Below, piece after piece: positions 37,001 to 49,000 of a stretch of DNA of 64,000 bases. Below the pieces are notes generated by a model. The model had not been told where the DNA came from, ran no database searches, and was given only the letters and a program-made list of their open reading frames with translations. Location: positions 53,755,147 to 53,819,146 of the forward strand of contig JAMPIT010000894.1 in assembly GCA_026261815.1 (NCBI GenBank), given 5' to 3'. Every line of letters begins with the position of its first letter. The first letter of the stretch is position 1. Source of the DNA: Monarcha castaneiventris obscurior. Taxonomy: Eukaryota > Chordata > Aves > Passeriformes > Monarchidae. The position numbers and the translations under genes were made by a program.

Positions 37001-40000
37001 AAGAACCTGAGGCCAAGAGGCAAGTACAACTTCCAGATTTCATTACTGGTTTCATCTTAGCAGCTTCCTGAATTGAAGTTGGAGCCTTCCCAGAAATGGC
37101 TGTGTAGGGTTCAGGATCAGCCCCAAATAATTTAGTCTGATTTGGACCTCTGATGTGGGAGTCTGCATAGCTGCTTCTTTTGATGGTCTGTGTAGAGACA
37201 GTCTGTGGAGTTTCAGAATCCCCACCTAAAGCAGCATTATGAGGCTGCATTGATGCATCCTCTCCTTGAAGCCTTCCTGACTGGAATCCAGATAATCAGC
37301 ATGAGCACCTGGATGGGAGATTGCCATGGATGAATGCTTTGTCTCCTTGGCATGGGCTACTCCTGAGCTTGTAGAATGAAGCAGGTCAAGGAAGACTTTT
37401 CAAATGAAACAATTAATTGAATGTCCAGATGCTTTGTTCTCTCAGTTCTTTGTGTTGAAAGCTCCAAGAGAGCTGTTCTTGTTAAACGCACGGGTTAGGT
37501 GAGACTCAGGCTTCAGCTTCCAGAGCCTCACAGTGTCATTCTGGAGACATCCTAAAATCCTTGGGTTCATTCCCATAAATCCTGGAGGGGTCACCTGCCT
37601 AGGTCTGTATTTGAACTGGGAACCTCGTGTCCCAGGATGTTTTCTCCAAGTCACCCAGGGTGCCAGCATTCTTTCTTTTGTTGTTTTTTTGTCAGGAAAC
37701 ATCAAGTGCTTCTCCTGTGATTCTCCGAGTGGATCCCAAGGGCTTTTACGTGTACTGGACCCATCAGAGCACGGTAAGTGCTGAGGCTACACAGCTCAGG
37801 CTCCAACCAGCCAGGTCAGGTTTGTGTGAGGTGACAGCACTGCAAGTGCTCGAGTCCTGCACTTGGGAGCAAACTCGTTCCTCTCAGTAGGGGCACTCCA
37901 GCAAGGAGTGGGAGCTGATCAGTGGCAGGTTGGTCGTCACAGTACCAGGAAAGATCAAGAACTGAAGGTGTGAGCGTGGCTTTTCTGTGCCTGTCACGCT
38001 GACTTTTTGACTCCTGCAAAGCTCCTTACATGTCCTTCAAAGGACTTAACTGAGAACAGTTGTGCTGATATCCCTGTCACCCAGCAAGATACAGGATTCT
38101 CCTAACCTGTACAGTGCGGCCATTAACTGACTCATTGGGGTTTTAGGCATTTTAATTAAAAAGTAGTGACCATAGTAATGTAGGGCCTATGTGGAGTCTG
38201 GAGAGTGAGCTATGCTCAGGGTGATGTGTGCTGGCTGCCGGAGCAAAGCACAGGATGCCAGCTGCTGGAGGAGAGGGAGAGGCAGCACATGGAGCAAAGA
38301 GAATTCAGTTCCTCCCTGATGAGTAACATCAAGTAATGGAGAGGGAGGTGGAAGGCTGGGCTTCCGCTTTCCAGAGCAGGCTGTGGTTCAGCTCTACTTC
38401 CTCTGCCTGACCTACATGCCATGGCAGAGTCAGTCCTGCACAGGCACTGGCCAGGGACCTGGTGGTTTGGGTGAGCTCTGCCTTTCCAGAGATTGTGCCC
38501 AGTGCCAGCTGAGGCTGGACACTGCTGCAGCCACATCCCCCCACGAACAGTGTCACAATGCTGGGGACTGTCACACCCCTTGATGTCTCTGTCACTCCTG
38601 TTCTGCTTTCAAGGTCCACATGGGCAGTAGAATTTCTGCTTGAAGGGTTCCAGCAAGAAGAAGTGAGGCAAGGGGAGCTGGTGTCACCATGGAAAGGGAG
38701 ATAACTTCATTGGGATACCTGGGAAAGGGGTTGGGGGAAGGAAGCATAGCTGCCACAAGGAAACCCAGCCTGGAAGGAGTCTCGCATTCCTGGAAAATGC
38801 TGTTGATTAGCAGCTGAAGTAAACTGAACTGTTTTTGCACTAGGGACTCAGAAAGGTGTGTGATTAGGAGTAAAATTACTGTCCTGCTTAACAATAAAAT
38901 GGGGATACAGCCAGAAGACATGACATCTACATTGTCCTGTATTGTGATCTTGGAAAATAATATTATCTGCTGCAACAGGTATAATTTGTTCTCCAGACCC
39001 ATGGTGAGAAGAAAAATTAGTAACAGAGGAAGGAAATTCAGGTTGAATATTAAAAGAACAAACAAGACAACAAGCCAGTAGTGAGGATGTGGAGGGGCTG
39101 CCTGGGGAAGGCTGTGCAGTGTCCTCTGTGGGAATGGCTTCCCTCCCTGCCTTGTTTCTGCTGGGAGAGCTCTTCCACAGGGAAAGACACTGAGCCAAAC
39201 CTGCTTTACAGCTTCTGGGCGCTCTGTCATGGAGTGCTTTCCTTTCTGCTTTATCTTTCCTCATTTTCCTTGTCCTTTTTCTTCTGTAGGAAAGGGAAAT
39301 TCTGGATATCACCAGCATCCGAGACACCCGAGTGGGGCGATTTGCCAAAATGCCCAAGGTGAGTCCATAGCTTCTTTCTATCCGGTGTTTCAATGGAAAG
39401 GCAGGGCTGCCTGCTGCTTTGGCAGGAGCTCAGGCAGTTTGTCCTGGATTTCTGTAGGAGGAAGGTAGAGAGGATCTCATCTCCTTACGTCACAGCTCTG
39501 TAAATACAGAAGAGCCATCTTGACTCTTGTCCCTGACCTCTCAGGGGCCCTCTGTGCACCCAAAAGCGGCACTTCTAGACTATGGTAGATGGGTATTGGA
39601 AGGAATATGTCAGAAAGCCAGGAAAAGCAATTCCCCTTCCAAGTGCTGTGCTGCACTGGTTAAGTCCTGCTGGAGACCCTGATGCTCCTGCACTGAGTCA
39701 CCAGAGCTGCTTTTGTGTAAGGATCCATAGGGTGCCCATGAACCTGGAGTTACAATGCCATTCCTACAGTGTGTGCTGGGGTTTTTCCCTTTAAAGGGAA
39801 GAAAATGCATTTTCAGAAAAAATTGTTTATTTATTCCACCCCCCCCCCCCCATATTCTTACATTTGCACAAGATCAGGGCTTTGTTCTTGATTTCAGTTA
39901 TAATTGAAGCTTCTTGCAGCCCTTGTTAGGACTTTGTTTCTGGGACTTTTTTTTGTTTGTTTTTAATTTTCCCGTGTATGGAAAAGGCAAGCAGAAAACT

Positions 40001-43000
40001 GCAGTAAAGCTCAAAGGTGGAAAGGGACCAAAGGAGTAAAGCTGATGGGTCATGTGGTAACACAGGTGACTCTCTAAGGCAAAAGGGAAAGGTTTTGCAA
40101 TATCTACTGAGCCTCAAGCAGCTTTTTGCATAAGTTGTGTGGCTGTTTTCTCAATCTGCTCTGAAAATGTCTAGTCAGGGCTCCCCAAGACCAGTATTTC
40201 TCAAAACACCATAATAAGGTGGGTGCTAAAGGCACAGCAGAGCTCAAGAACAGTACCCATCTTAAAAATCATATTTCTTTCAGAGGAACTGCCTTTCACC
40301 TTAGAAATGCACTAGAATGGAACATACTTGAGTTTTCAATGAGCTAAAACTTTGCCTGCCACTTGTTTTGTGAGAATTGTGCTTAAAAATGCTGTCAGGA
40401 GGTTGGATTTTCATTTGAGAGAATAAAATGTTTGGGGCTGTTAGAGTTGGTGCTGCCCTCCAGATGGCACACACTAAGGAAGAGACTGACTTAAAGGAGA
40501 GGTATGAGATACTCATTTCTAGGGTGTTAAACTTTGAGGAATTACCTGTTGGCAAAATGAATTATCTTTGATATAGATGATAAATTGCTGGTGGAAGTAC
40601 TGAGGCCATGAGTGGATGTCCTGGTGGCTGGAGAAACATGTCCTAGATTTTAGGAATTAGTTAAGGAAGACTAATTGGAGAGTACTAGGAGAAGACAGTT
40701 TGCCAATGGTACAGAGTTATTTGGGGTAAAAAAAATCAGGCTGGTTTGTTGGAAGAGCTTGAATTGCTGATTGACTGCATGATCTAATAAGAGATACATT
40801 TTATACAGATAAAAATCAGGCAATGCACACAGAAAAAGTACCTCATCCTTCTGTAATAACAGGCTCTGAGTTGACTGTTGATACTCAAAAAACATTGTGG
40901 GTGTATGGTAAAATATCAATGTAGTGTTCAGCAGTATTTGCCCCCAAAAGTAAATTGGATGTTAGGAATTATAAGGAAGTAATTAGGAAGTTATGCTGTT
41001 GTGTACACCCCAAATGGACCCATATTTATGTGCAATTCTAGTGTACTCTCAAATTAGGTGAGAACTGGAAAAGGTATGGAAGAGCAGCAGGATTAACAAA
41101 GGAATGAAGTGGTGGCTGCTGGGGTCAGAGCATCTGAGCAGAAGGGACTGTGTTCTGGCAGAAGGAGTAAGGTGAATGGGATGTGGAGTGCTGTAAAATC
41201 AGGAATTGAATGGGGAAAGAGCACAAAGCAGTTCCTCAGGGTTTGAAGCAGTTACTCAGGGTTTCTTCCAGTGCAGGAGCTCCATATCAGGTGGAATTTT
41301 CCAGAGGTAGGAGTGGCACAAGCCGGCAGTGCTGCTGCTGTCCCAGCTCATGTCACCATGCCATGGGTGATGCTTCCTGCACAGTCACGGAAAAGTGAGC
41401 ATAAAATGTCAGTACAAGAAGGAAATGCCCTTAGAGGGTTATTAAATGTGAGATAATGCCTCTGGGTTAGGAAGCTGCTGAATCCTAGATTGCTGGGAGC
41501 TGCAGGAATGTGTCAGGAAAGTGCCAGTGCGTTTGCCATGTTACTGCACTTTTCCCTAGGCATTTGGATGGAGCTGCTCTGTTCTAGCTGTTGTAATAGG
41601 CCAGAGATGGGATTTTAGAGTCCTGGGAATTGGCTCCAGCTCATTTTGGAAGAGCAACGAAGCAAAGGTCAAGTACTGACTGATTTATTAAGTATTCTCA
41701 GTGGGCAGAAGTGATGCACTTGATGACAACCTTTGCTGTGAAAATCCCGAGTGGTTTTTGAATTCTGCGTTTTAGAGACTCATTTGAAATAACTCCCCTT
41801 TTTATTTCAGGGCGTTTTCTGGAATTCTATAATAACAGGTAGCAAAATGCACTAGTCTGGCTCCTTATCCACCTTTTCCTTGTGGATCCTGGGAGGTCTT
41901 GTGTGGGCACTGAAAGGGGTGTTGAACCAAAGATGCGCTGTTTGGGTCTGGAAAGCTCCTACTTACACGTAGCTCTGCTATCCATGATGCCTCTGGCTGA
42001 AAGCCCTCAGGGTCATATTCATTTGGCTCTCCTGAGAACAGAATTTCACAAAGGAATGCAGAAAGCAGGGAAAATTTCTTCACATGAGCCACCACACCCT
42101 CCACGTGGGGCAGCTGTCTGGGGCGTTGTTACAAAAGGTATTAATATAAAAAACTGGTGTGGTGAAGCAAACAAAAATCTGTTTTGAGGTGGAAGAATGA
42201 ACATGGGTGCTAGCTGCCCTGTTACAAAATAGTGGCTTGGAATGGTTGTGGAATAGAACTGTTGGAATTAATATAGAGTTGTTTCACTGCCTGAAGGTGG
42301 AGAAGAAATGAGCCGTCGGCCTTATTTATAGTGAGGATTAGGACAAGGAGAACAGGATCACAGCTGTAGGAGGAGCTGTGGATGGCACCAGCAACAAAAG
42401 GAGCATCCTTTCCCCTTCCCTGCAAGTGATGCCCCAGTCAAGCCACAGCTGCTCTGAGGCAAAGCTTGTGGCCCGGTTTTCCTACTGGATTGTGTAATGA
42501 ATTCCAGAGGAAGGAGAGTGCTGTATGGAGAGCATCTGTGCCACTGCTTTCCGCAGCACGGGGCTGTGCAGGTTTGGGCTCTGTCTCAAGGGTGTAACAC
42601 GCCCAGAGTTTCCTAGTCCCATGGCACTACGGGTCTCCCTGGGAGGGGGTGGGTCACTCAGGGTGTTGGGAGTTCCCTGCTTTCAGTAGCACTTTCCCAC
42701 CACTGCCGAGCAGGAGGTTTGGGGTTTTTTCTTTGTAACCTCTACACACAGCAAGAAGAGTAACACCAAAGCACCCACGCGGAAAACCACTTGAGAAGGA
42801 ACCTGCTGTTGTGTGCGCTGCCAGCACAGTCACGGCTGGGACCCCATCCGTGGTTAGGGATGGTTAGGGAGCAGGTAGTGCCCAGCACAGCGTGAAAAGG
42901 GACTCGCTAAGGGCCGGCAGCCAGAGGAGCCACCTCCAAATGGGCACGGCCCCAGCCTGCCTCCCCAGCCCTCCTCTCACCAGAGAGCAGAATCCTCCCT

Positions 43001-46000
43001 GGCCCCTCCTACGCCTGTGCCGGGCTCCCCTGCTCACCCGCCCGTGAGAGGTTCTTTGCGAGCGGATTCGCGTTTCTGCCGTGACTTTTCTTCACGGAAT
43101 TTTTTTGTTTTTTAGATGGGGCAGAACGAACTTTGGCTTGTGTTCAAGAGTCGTAAAGATAAGAATGAGCAGGGCCTCTGAACAGCAAGGAGACAAGATT
43201 AAAAAGCTATTGAGTGTAGTTCAGCAGTGTGCGATACAGATCAGGCTGTTATTTACACTCAGGTCTGTGTTTTCATTTTGGTGATGAGGAACAGTAAGGG
43301 CTGCTCCACTTGTGGGGCTTTTTGTGGTTTCTTTTTTTGAGGCACCAAGACCCCAGAATGCTGACAGAGAATGTGATAATAATTAAGGCCAAAATACACG
43401 ATGTTTTAGGCCAGAATTCTGGGCTGTTGGCTGTATCTTGGGGTTTGCTTAGATGTTTCAGGAGGCATTGGCTTTGACTCAGGCGCATTTTTTAATAAAA
43501 ACAAAATTTGTGCTTTCTGATTGTTGTGATTATAAACCAGCTTCATCCTCTGTCCACGTTCTGTTGGTGTTGAACCTGGAGATGCAGCCTGAACTCCACA
43601 TGTACAGGGAGAAAATGATACTGAGGCATTTCACTCATCATGGTTTGAGACGATAAAGTTGGAGCCAGTGGGAATGTTCGGGAACCATGCAGGACAATCA
43701 AGTGCCCTCGGAGCCGTGGGCTGTGAGCCATGGACTGTAAACACTGCGGGTGGTCAGTGGTTCTTCTGCAGCACAGGGGATGAGCAGCTCTGGCATTGGG
43801 ATTCAGCAACTTGTGAGTCCAGGATGGAGTTGAAGTAATTTTAATTCCAGCCCTCCAACTGGAGAGCAATCATATGGAGGCACTGATCTGTGAGTGTGCA
43901 AGAGAGAGGCACGTACAAGCCTGTGGCTGGCAAAGGATTTATAAATGATGGAGCAGGAGCTGAGCAAGGAAATGGGCACGTGAGTGATGGCCTTTGCCAT
44001 GCTGGGCCCTCCTGCCTGTGCCATGGTTGTGCAGAGAGCTCTGGGGCCACACAATCTCCTCTGTCCCTGGCAGTGTGTCCCTGTTGGATTCCAGAACGCC
44101 GTGGGTTATTCTGTGGCTGGGAATCAGAGCTGCTACATTTTCCAGTTCCTTTAGACAAGACACTGAGAACTGAGTGCTTCACTGGGGATTTTTGTCTGCC
44201 TGTGTCCCTGAGATGCTTGGCATGGGGACAGGCTGACCCTCCCCATTCCACAGCCATCGTCTCCAGCATGGAGCAGCAAGGCTAACGGGGACAGGAGTGT
44301 TGCCTCTGGAGTCAAAGGCATTGGAAATATCTTGGGGCTTCCCTTTTCCCTCCTGGCAACCAAACAAGACCTCTCTTCTCCAAAAGAGAAGATTTGTTGT
44401 CCTAGTGCCACAAGACATAGCTCTGTCAGGGCACAGTGACACAGCAGGTCCCACTGTCAGCTGGCTCTGCCCCATTTCAAGCAGAGAAAGGACCATCCCT
44501 CTCTGTCCTGCATCTGTCTCTGACTTTGTTTATATTTGCATGAGAATTTGCTTCTCTGGACTATGGATCTCTGTACAGCTGAGGATTTTAGGGAAATCAG
44601 GAGGGTGGGATGTCAAATGCCAGCTGACTTCATATTTCAGCCACTCTGCCAGAGGGTTGTTTTCTGCTTGGGTTTTTTTAAGGGGATTTGCTAAATGTGT
44701 TTCCCTTCTGATTTGCATGGCTAATATGTGCATCCTGGTTTTCGTGCAGCAATTACTATTTTTCCTTTATGGCTACCTGCAAGGTGACAGTAAATAATCC
44801 CAGAGTGAAGCCGTGGCACAAGGCACTAAAGGAGTGCAGGTTGTGAAAGAGCCACAATGTGACATCGGGTTCAGAGCTTGTGCACAGCGTCTGTGGTCCT
44901 CTCTCCACATCTTCACTGGGGGTTGGATGTGTCACTGCCTTGATAAGGGCAAAAGCACTCGGGTTGCTGGGGACATGGCCTGAACAGAGAGGTCTGGAGA
45001 GAGCCAGGTGACAGTGTCTGCTAGAGAGCAGCGTGCGGAGAAGGAAGGGCTGGGAGGAGCCCCGGATAACAAATACAGGAAATGAGTTCAGCACAACCAC
45101 AAGTTCACCATTGTTTGGGCCTCCTCTCCTGTACAGCCCTGAACAAATGCTGCTGCATTTGCAAGATGAAGTTAAGTTTGGAGTTAAAATCCCAACACTT
45201 TGCTGCTGGCACTGGAAAATTGAGTTCCAACAAGGAGTTGCCATGAGTGTGGGAAGGAGATGTGGGTGTTTGGTGGTGCTCAGTTCTGTGAAGGAAAATG
45301 GCTCACAAGGTAATAAGGAGCCATTTTAGAAAGTCCCTTGTGGAAAATAGGCAAATCATATTCCTTCCCTTCCCTCCAAATGCTCTGGGATTAAACAGGT
45401 TTCAGAGTTACCCCTTTGGAAAGGTGCTTTTCCAAAATGAGAGACAGCAGTCAGATGACCCTGAGTTACAATCCAGCCCATCCTGTTTGTCTTAAAGATG
45501 CTTGTTTGCTACAGATGTGTCAAAATTGTAAATGCTCCAGAAATTTGGAAAATTGCAGTCCAAAAAGTTCTGCAGTTCCTTACAAAATGTGTATGCTGCT
45601 GTGTGTGTGATGTGGTGCAGACTGAAACCTGAAGGCGAGCTCACATTCCAGCTCCAGTTTAAATTCCGAGTCTGACCTGCTCTAACAATCCCAGATTGTG
45701 GATTTTGCCCAGTTTCTAAAGGAGCAGGTGCTCTGACAGCTCCCTGTTTTCTTGGGCAGGGATTTATCCTGCACTTCAGATTATGGATTGCTGTGCTTTA
45801 TTCTAGGAATGGAAATTTTATCTTCCCATTATAAATAGCACCATCAGTAAAACTCTGGGATACCTTGGATACCTTGGCTTAGTGACACCATGCATAGGAA
45901 TGCAGAAAATGCTGAATAATTTAAAGGATTCTATAAATACTTTCATATGGTGCTGCAATCCAAGTACCACTAATCGGATGAGCCTTACAGTTAACAAAAC

Positions 46001-49000
46001 AAGTCTCTAGTGAGCCATTGCTGTAGGGTACTGGAATTGCTGTGGAAAAAACCACTACTAGCAACTGACAGCAGCAGAAAATGGGGCTTGGAGGGAAAAA
46101 ACCCAGCTTTGAGGTGACAGGGGGTCCCAAAAACCATCTTTCTCATGGAAGGAGGTTACACATAAGGGTGTTGCACTAATACACTTTTTTAGTGTGTGTA
46201 TTTTGATAAAATCAACTGGTTACACACCTCTGGCACAAGCAGGCCAAACCTTTCCCCTGCTTGTCTGCAAATCCAGCCTGAAGTTTCAGAAGAAATTTTT
46301 TTAAGAGCAGTCTCCAACTTTGATAGTTTCAGACTTGTGTGGGGGTGTTAGTTATGATGGTTTGTCCCATGGAGGATCCAGTAATGCAGACTCCAGAATA
46401 AAGATAAAAAATAAGGAAAGCCAAGGAAAGGAAGATTGCACTAAGCAATTTTGCAACCCTTGAGATGCTTGCTGTGAATTTGGGTCAATGTATGTATTGG
46501 GGTCTGGTTTTTCTGGGTACAGTTTTCACTCATTCTCCAGTCACATCTGTTCTGTTTCTTTTGCAGTCCCTGAAGCTCCGAGAGGTTTTTAACTTGGATT
46601 ACCCTTACAACACCTTCCTGCAGAAGACCCTGACGATTGTATCTGGCCCTGACATGGTTGACCTCACTTTCCATAACTTTGTGTCCTACAAGGAGAATAT
46701 TTCCGAGGTATCAGGGCCTGAGACCATGGAAGCACTGGGAACCACTAAGGATTGGAGCATTCAGTGGGGAGCAGGAAAGGAGAGGGGGAGACAGGGCCCT
46801 GAGCCCTGTCAGCATTGCTGACAAGGTTATAAACAAGCAGGTTTATGTTCCAGTCAGGTGTGGTATCTCCATAGTTCTAGAAGCTTCTGCCCTGCGTGGA
46901 GAAGGACCAGTAGAAGACTGGTCATTGTTGTCTTTCATGTGTTTTGTATGGATGAATAGGCGGCTGAGAGGTGGAAAAGTTCCAGCTCCTGGTGTTTATA
47001 GGCAGGAGGAAGGTGAGAGAGTCAAGCCCAGCAGTATCAGACAGGATAAGGGGTAATGGTTTTAAACTGGAAGAGGGTGGATTTTGAGTGAATGTGAGAA
47101 GAATTTCTTCCCTTTGAGGGTGGGGAGGTCCTAGCACAGGTTGCCCAGAGAAGCTGTAGCTGCCCCTGGATCCCTGGAAGTGTCCAAGGTCAGGTTGAAC
47201 AGGGCTTGGAGCAACCTGGGACAGTGGAAGATGTCCCTGCCCATGACAGGATGTGGGACTGGATGGGCTTTAAGGGTCCCTTCCAACCCCAACCATTCCA
47301 GGATTCTGTGCCCTTTCTGTGTTTGCTGTAGACTGCTTGGAGCAGTTCCGTAGTGCCCAACTGTCTCTGCCCTGTTTGTTCCAGAACTGGGCTACGGATA
47401 TCATGGCCATTGCCCGGAATCCCCTCACGTACAATGCTCCCCGCTACACCTTCCTAGAGAAAATGTAAGTCCTTTCTGAGAAACTTTGTTCTCTTAAACA
47501 TCTGTGTCCTGCCCTTTCTGTCAGTACTGGGAAAAAAAACCCAACAAACTTCTCAGCATCCAGGTCCCTTGGCAGCCTTCAGACAAAGGCCTGGGTCATG
47601 CCAAGGTTAAGCTGATGTCTGTAGGACCCTGATTTTCAGTTTGCTGTTAGATTGTTTTCCCAATTGCATGTTTTTCCTTTCTTCGAACTTAGTAGGATCT
47701 CTTAAGATTGTTGTACAAGTACATTTTTATAATCTTGTTTGGGGTTTTTTTCACAGTCTGGTGAAGCTGAAGTTGCAACTGAATGAAGAGGGGAAGATTC
47801 CTGTCCGGAAGTGAGTGTGGACATTTGTTTTATTGTGTGTTCAGTCAGACTACAGGCAGAGCAACTGGTGAGAGGATGGTTGCTCAGTGGCTTCAGCTGT
47901 CCTCTCTTCCTGCCCCTGAGAAGCAGAGAACTTTCCCTCTGTGTCCAGGCCATGGAAGGGCTCCTGCTGCACCTAGCTGACACATCATTTGAGTCTGGAA
48001 AGGAAACTTTGTAGCCTTCATCTACAGCAAGAAATGGCTTAAATAGCCACAGATATCACTTCCTGACTGTTGCCAAGAAAAAAAAAAATCAACAAAACAA
48101 AGCAACTTTGGTAAAATTCTGGTCACAGATTGTTTTGCAAACCTGAGCTGAAAGGTGGATGAGGTGTAGGATTGTTTTCCTTTCCTGTAAGGAGTTCGGT
48201 ATTTGGAGAGCTCTTTGCTGGACTCCCCAGCTCACCTCTCCTTTCTCCCCATGTGACCACTCCAGTCCTTCCCCACTTCCTCTGTCCCTCAGCCTTCACT
48301 CTGGATGTGCATGAGAGCGAAGCAGCCTCTTGGCCAGTGTTAGTGCTGGCTTAGGAGCAGAACAGAAGGAGATTTGTCCTTCCCTGTCCCCATCTTGGCC
48401 TCGTGCATCAGGTAGCGCTTTCATTAGAAGGGGAAGCAAAGCCCAGCCTGTCCCTTCTCCCCTGCACTATGTGGCATGAATCTGGAATTGATTTTGTGCC
48501 ATTCAGTGTCTTCCCAAGTAAAATTGCTCCAGGGCTGGTCCTTGGGTTCCTCTGTGTTGATTTAGTTCATAGAATGACAAAAGGCAGCGCTGCCATGTTG
48601 AATTCCCTTTTGGGTCCATAAGGTCCCTTTTGGGTCCACCTTTTGTTTTAAGAATAAGGAGCTGCAGACAGTGCATTTGGGAAGTTTTGAACCACTCTGC
48701 TCTAGGTCTGTGCTGTGTTACAGCATCATAAGAGGTGAGCACTAATCACCCCAAATAAACACAGGCCCCAGGGTGTGTTGTAAGGCAGAATTGTGCTGGA
48801 TTAGGGCTGTACTGACTAAATGGGCTCCTGGAGGGCTGAGCTTTATTCAACACTAAACATTTTTTGTTATTTGTTTTCTAAACCACCAACCAGCAGAATT
48901 TCATTGTCAGAAACCAGAGTATTCATCAAAGGGCTGTTAAAAATGTGTAGGTCTGTAATGAATAACACACTAGGGAAGAGTGCTTTGAATTCATCTTTAA

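Larger units (their letters stand above)
34099..37695 (+). other. PLCB2 intron 1
   Basis: A 3.6-kb intron. It contains two ~123-bp direct repeats (36134-36257 and 37492-37613). Between them is a minus-strand frame with protein-like composition (36969-37310). No transposon family was recognised. Confidence 0.6.

Noticed and set aside
36134..37613. Direct repeats as LTRs of an endogenous retrovirus
   Set aside because: The repeats are too short, lack TG...CA ends, and no gag or pol-like sequence lies between them.
38592..39393. 212- and 181-codon minus-strand frames in PLCB2 intron 2
   Set aside because: These overlap each other in different frames, have no homologous feel, and end across PLCB2 exon 3 antisense.
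41225..41268. Repeated GAAGCAGTT/CTCAGGGTTT phrases
   Set aside because: A ~20-bp imperfect local duplication, too short to interpret.
42849..42872. Two GGTTAGGGA units resembling telomere repeat
   Set aside because: Only two imperfect units, too few to be an interstitial telomere tract.
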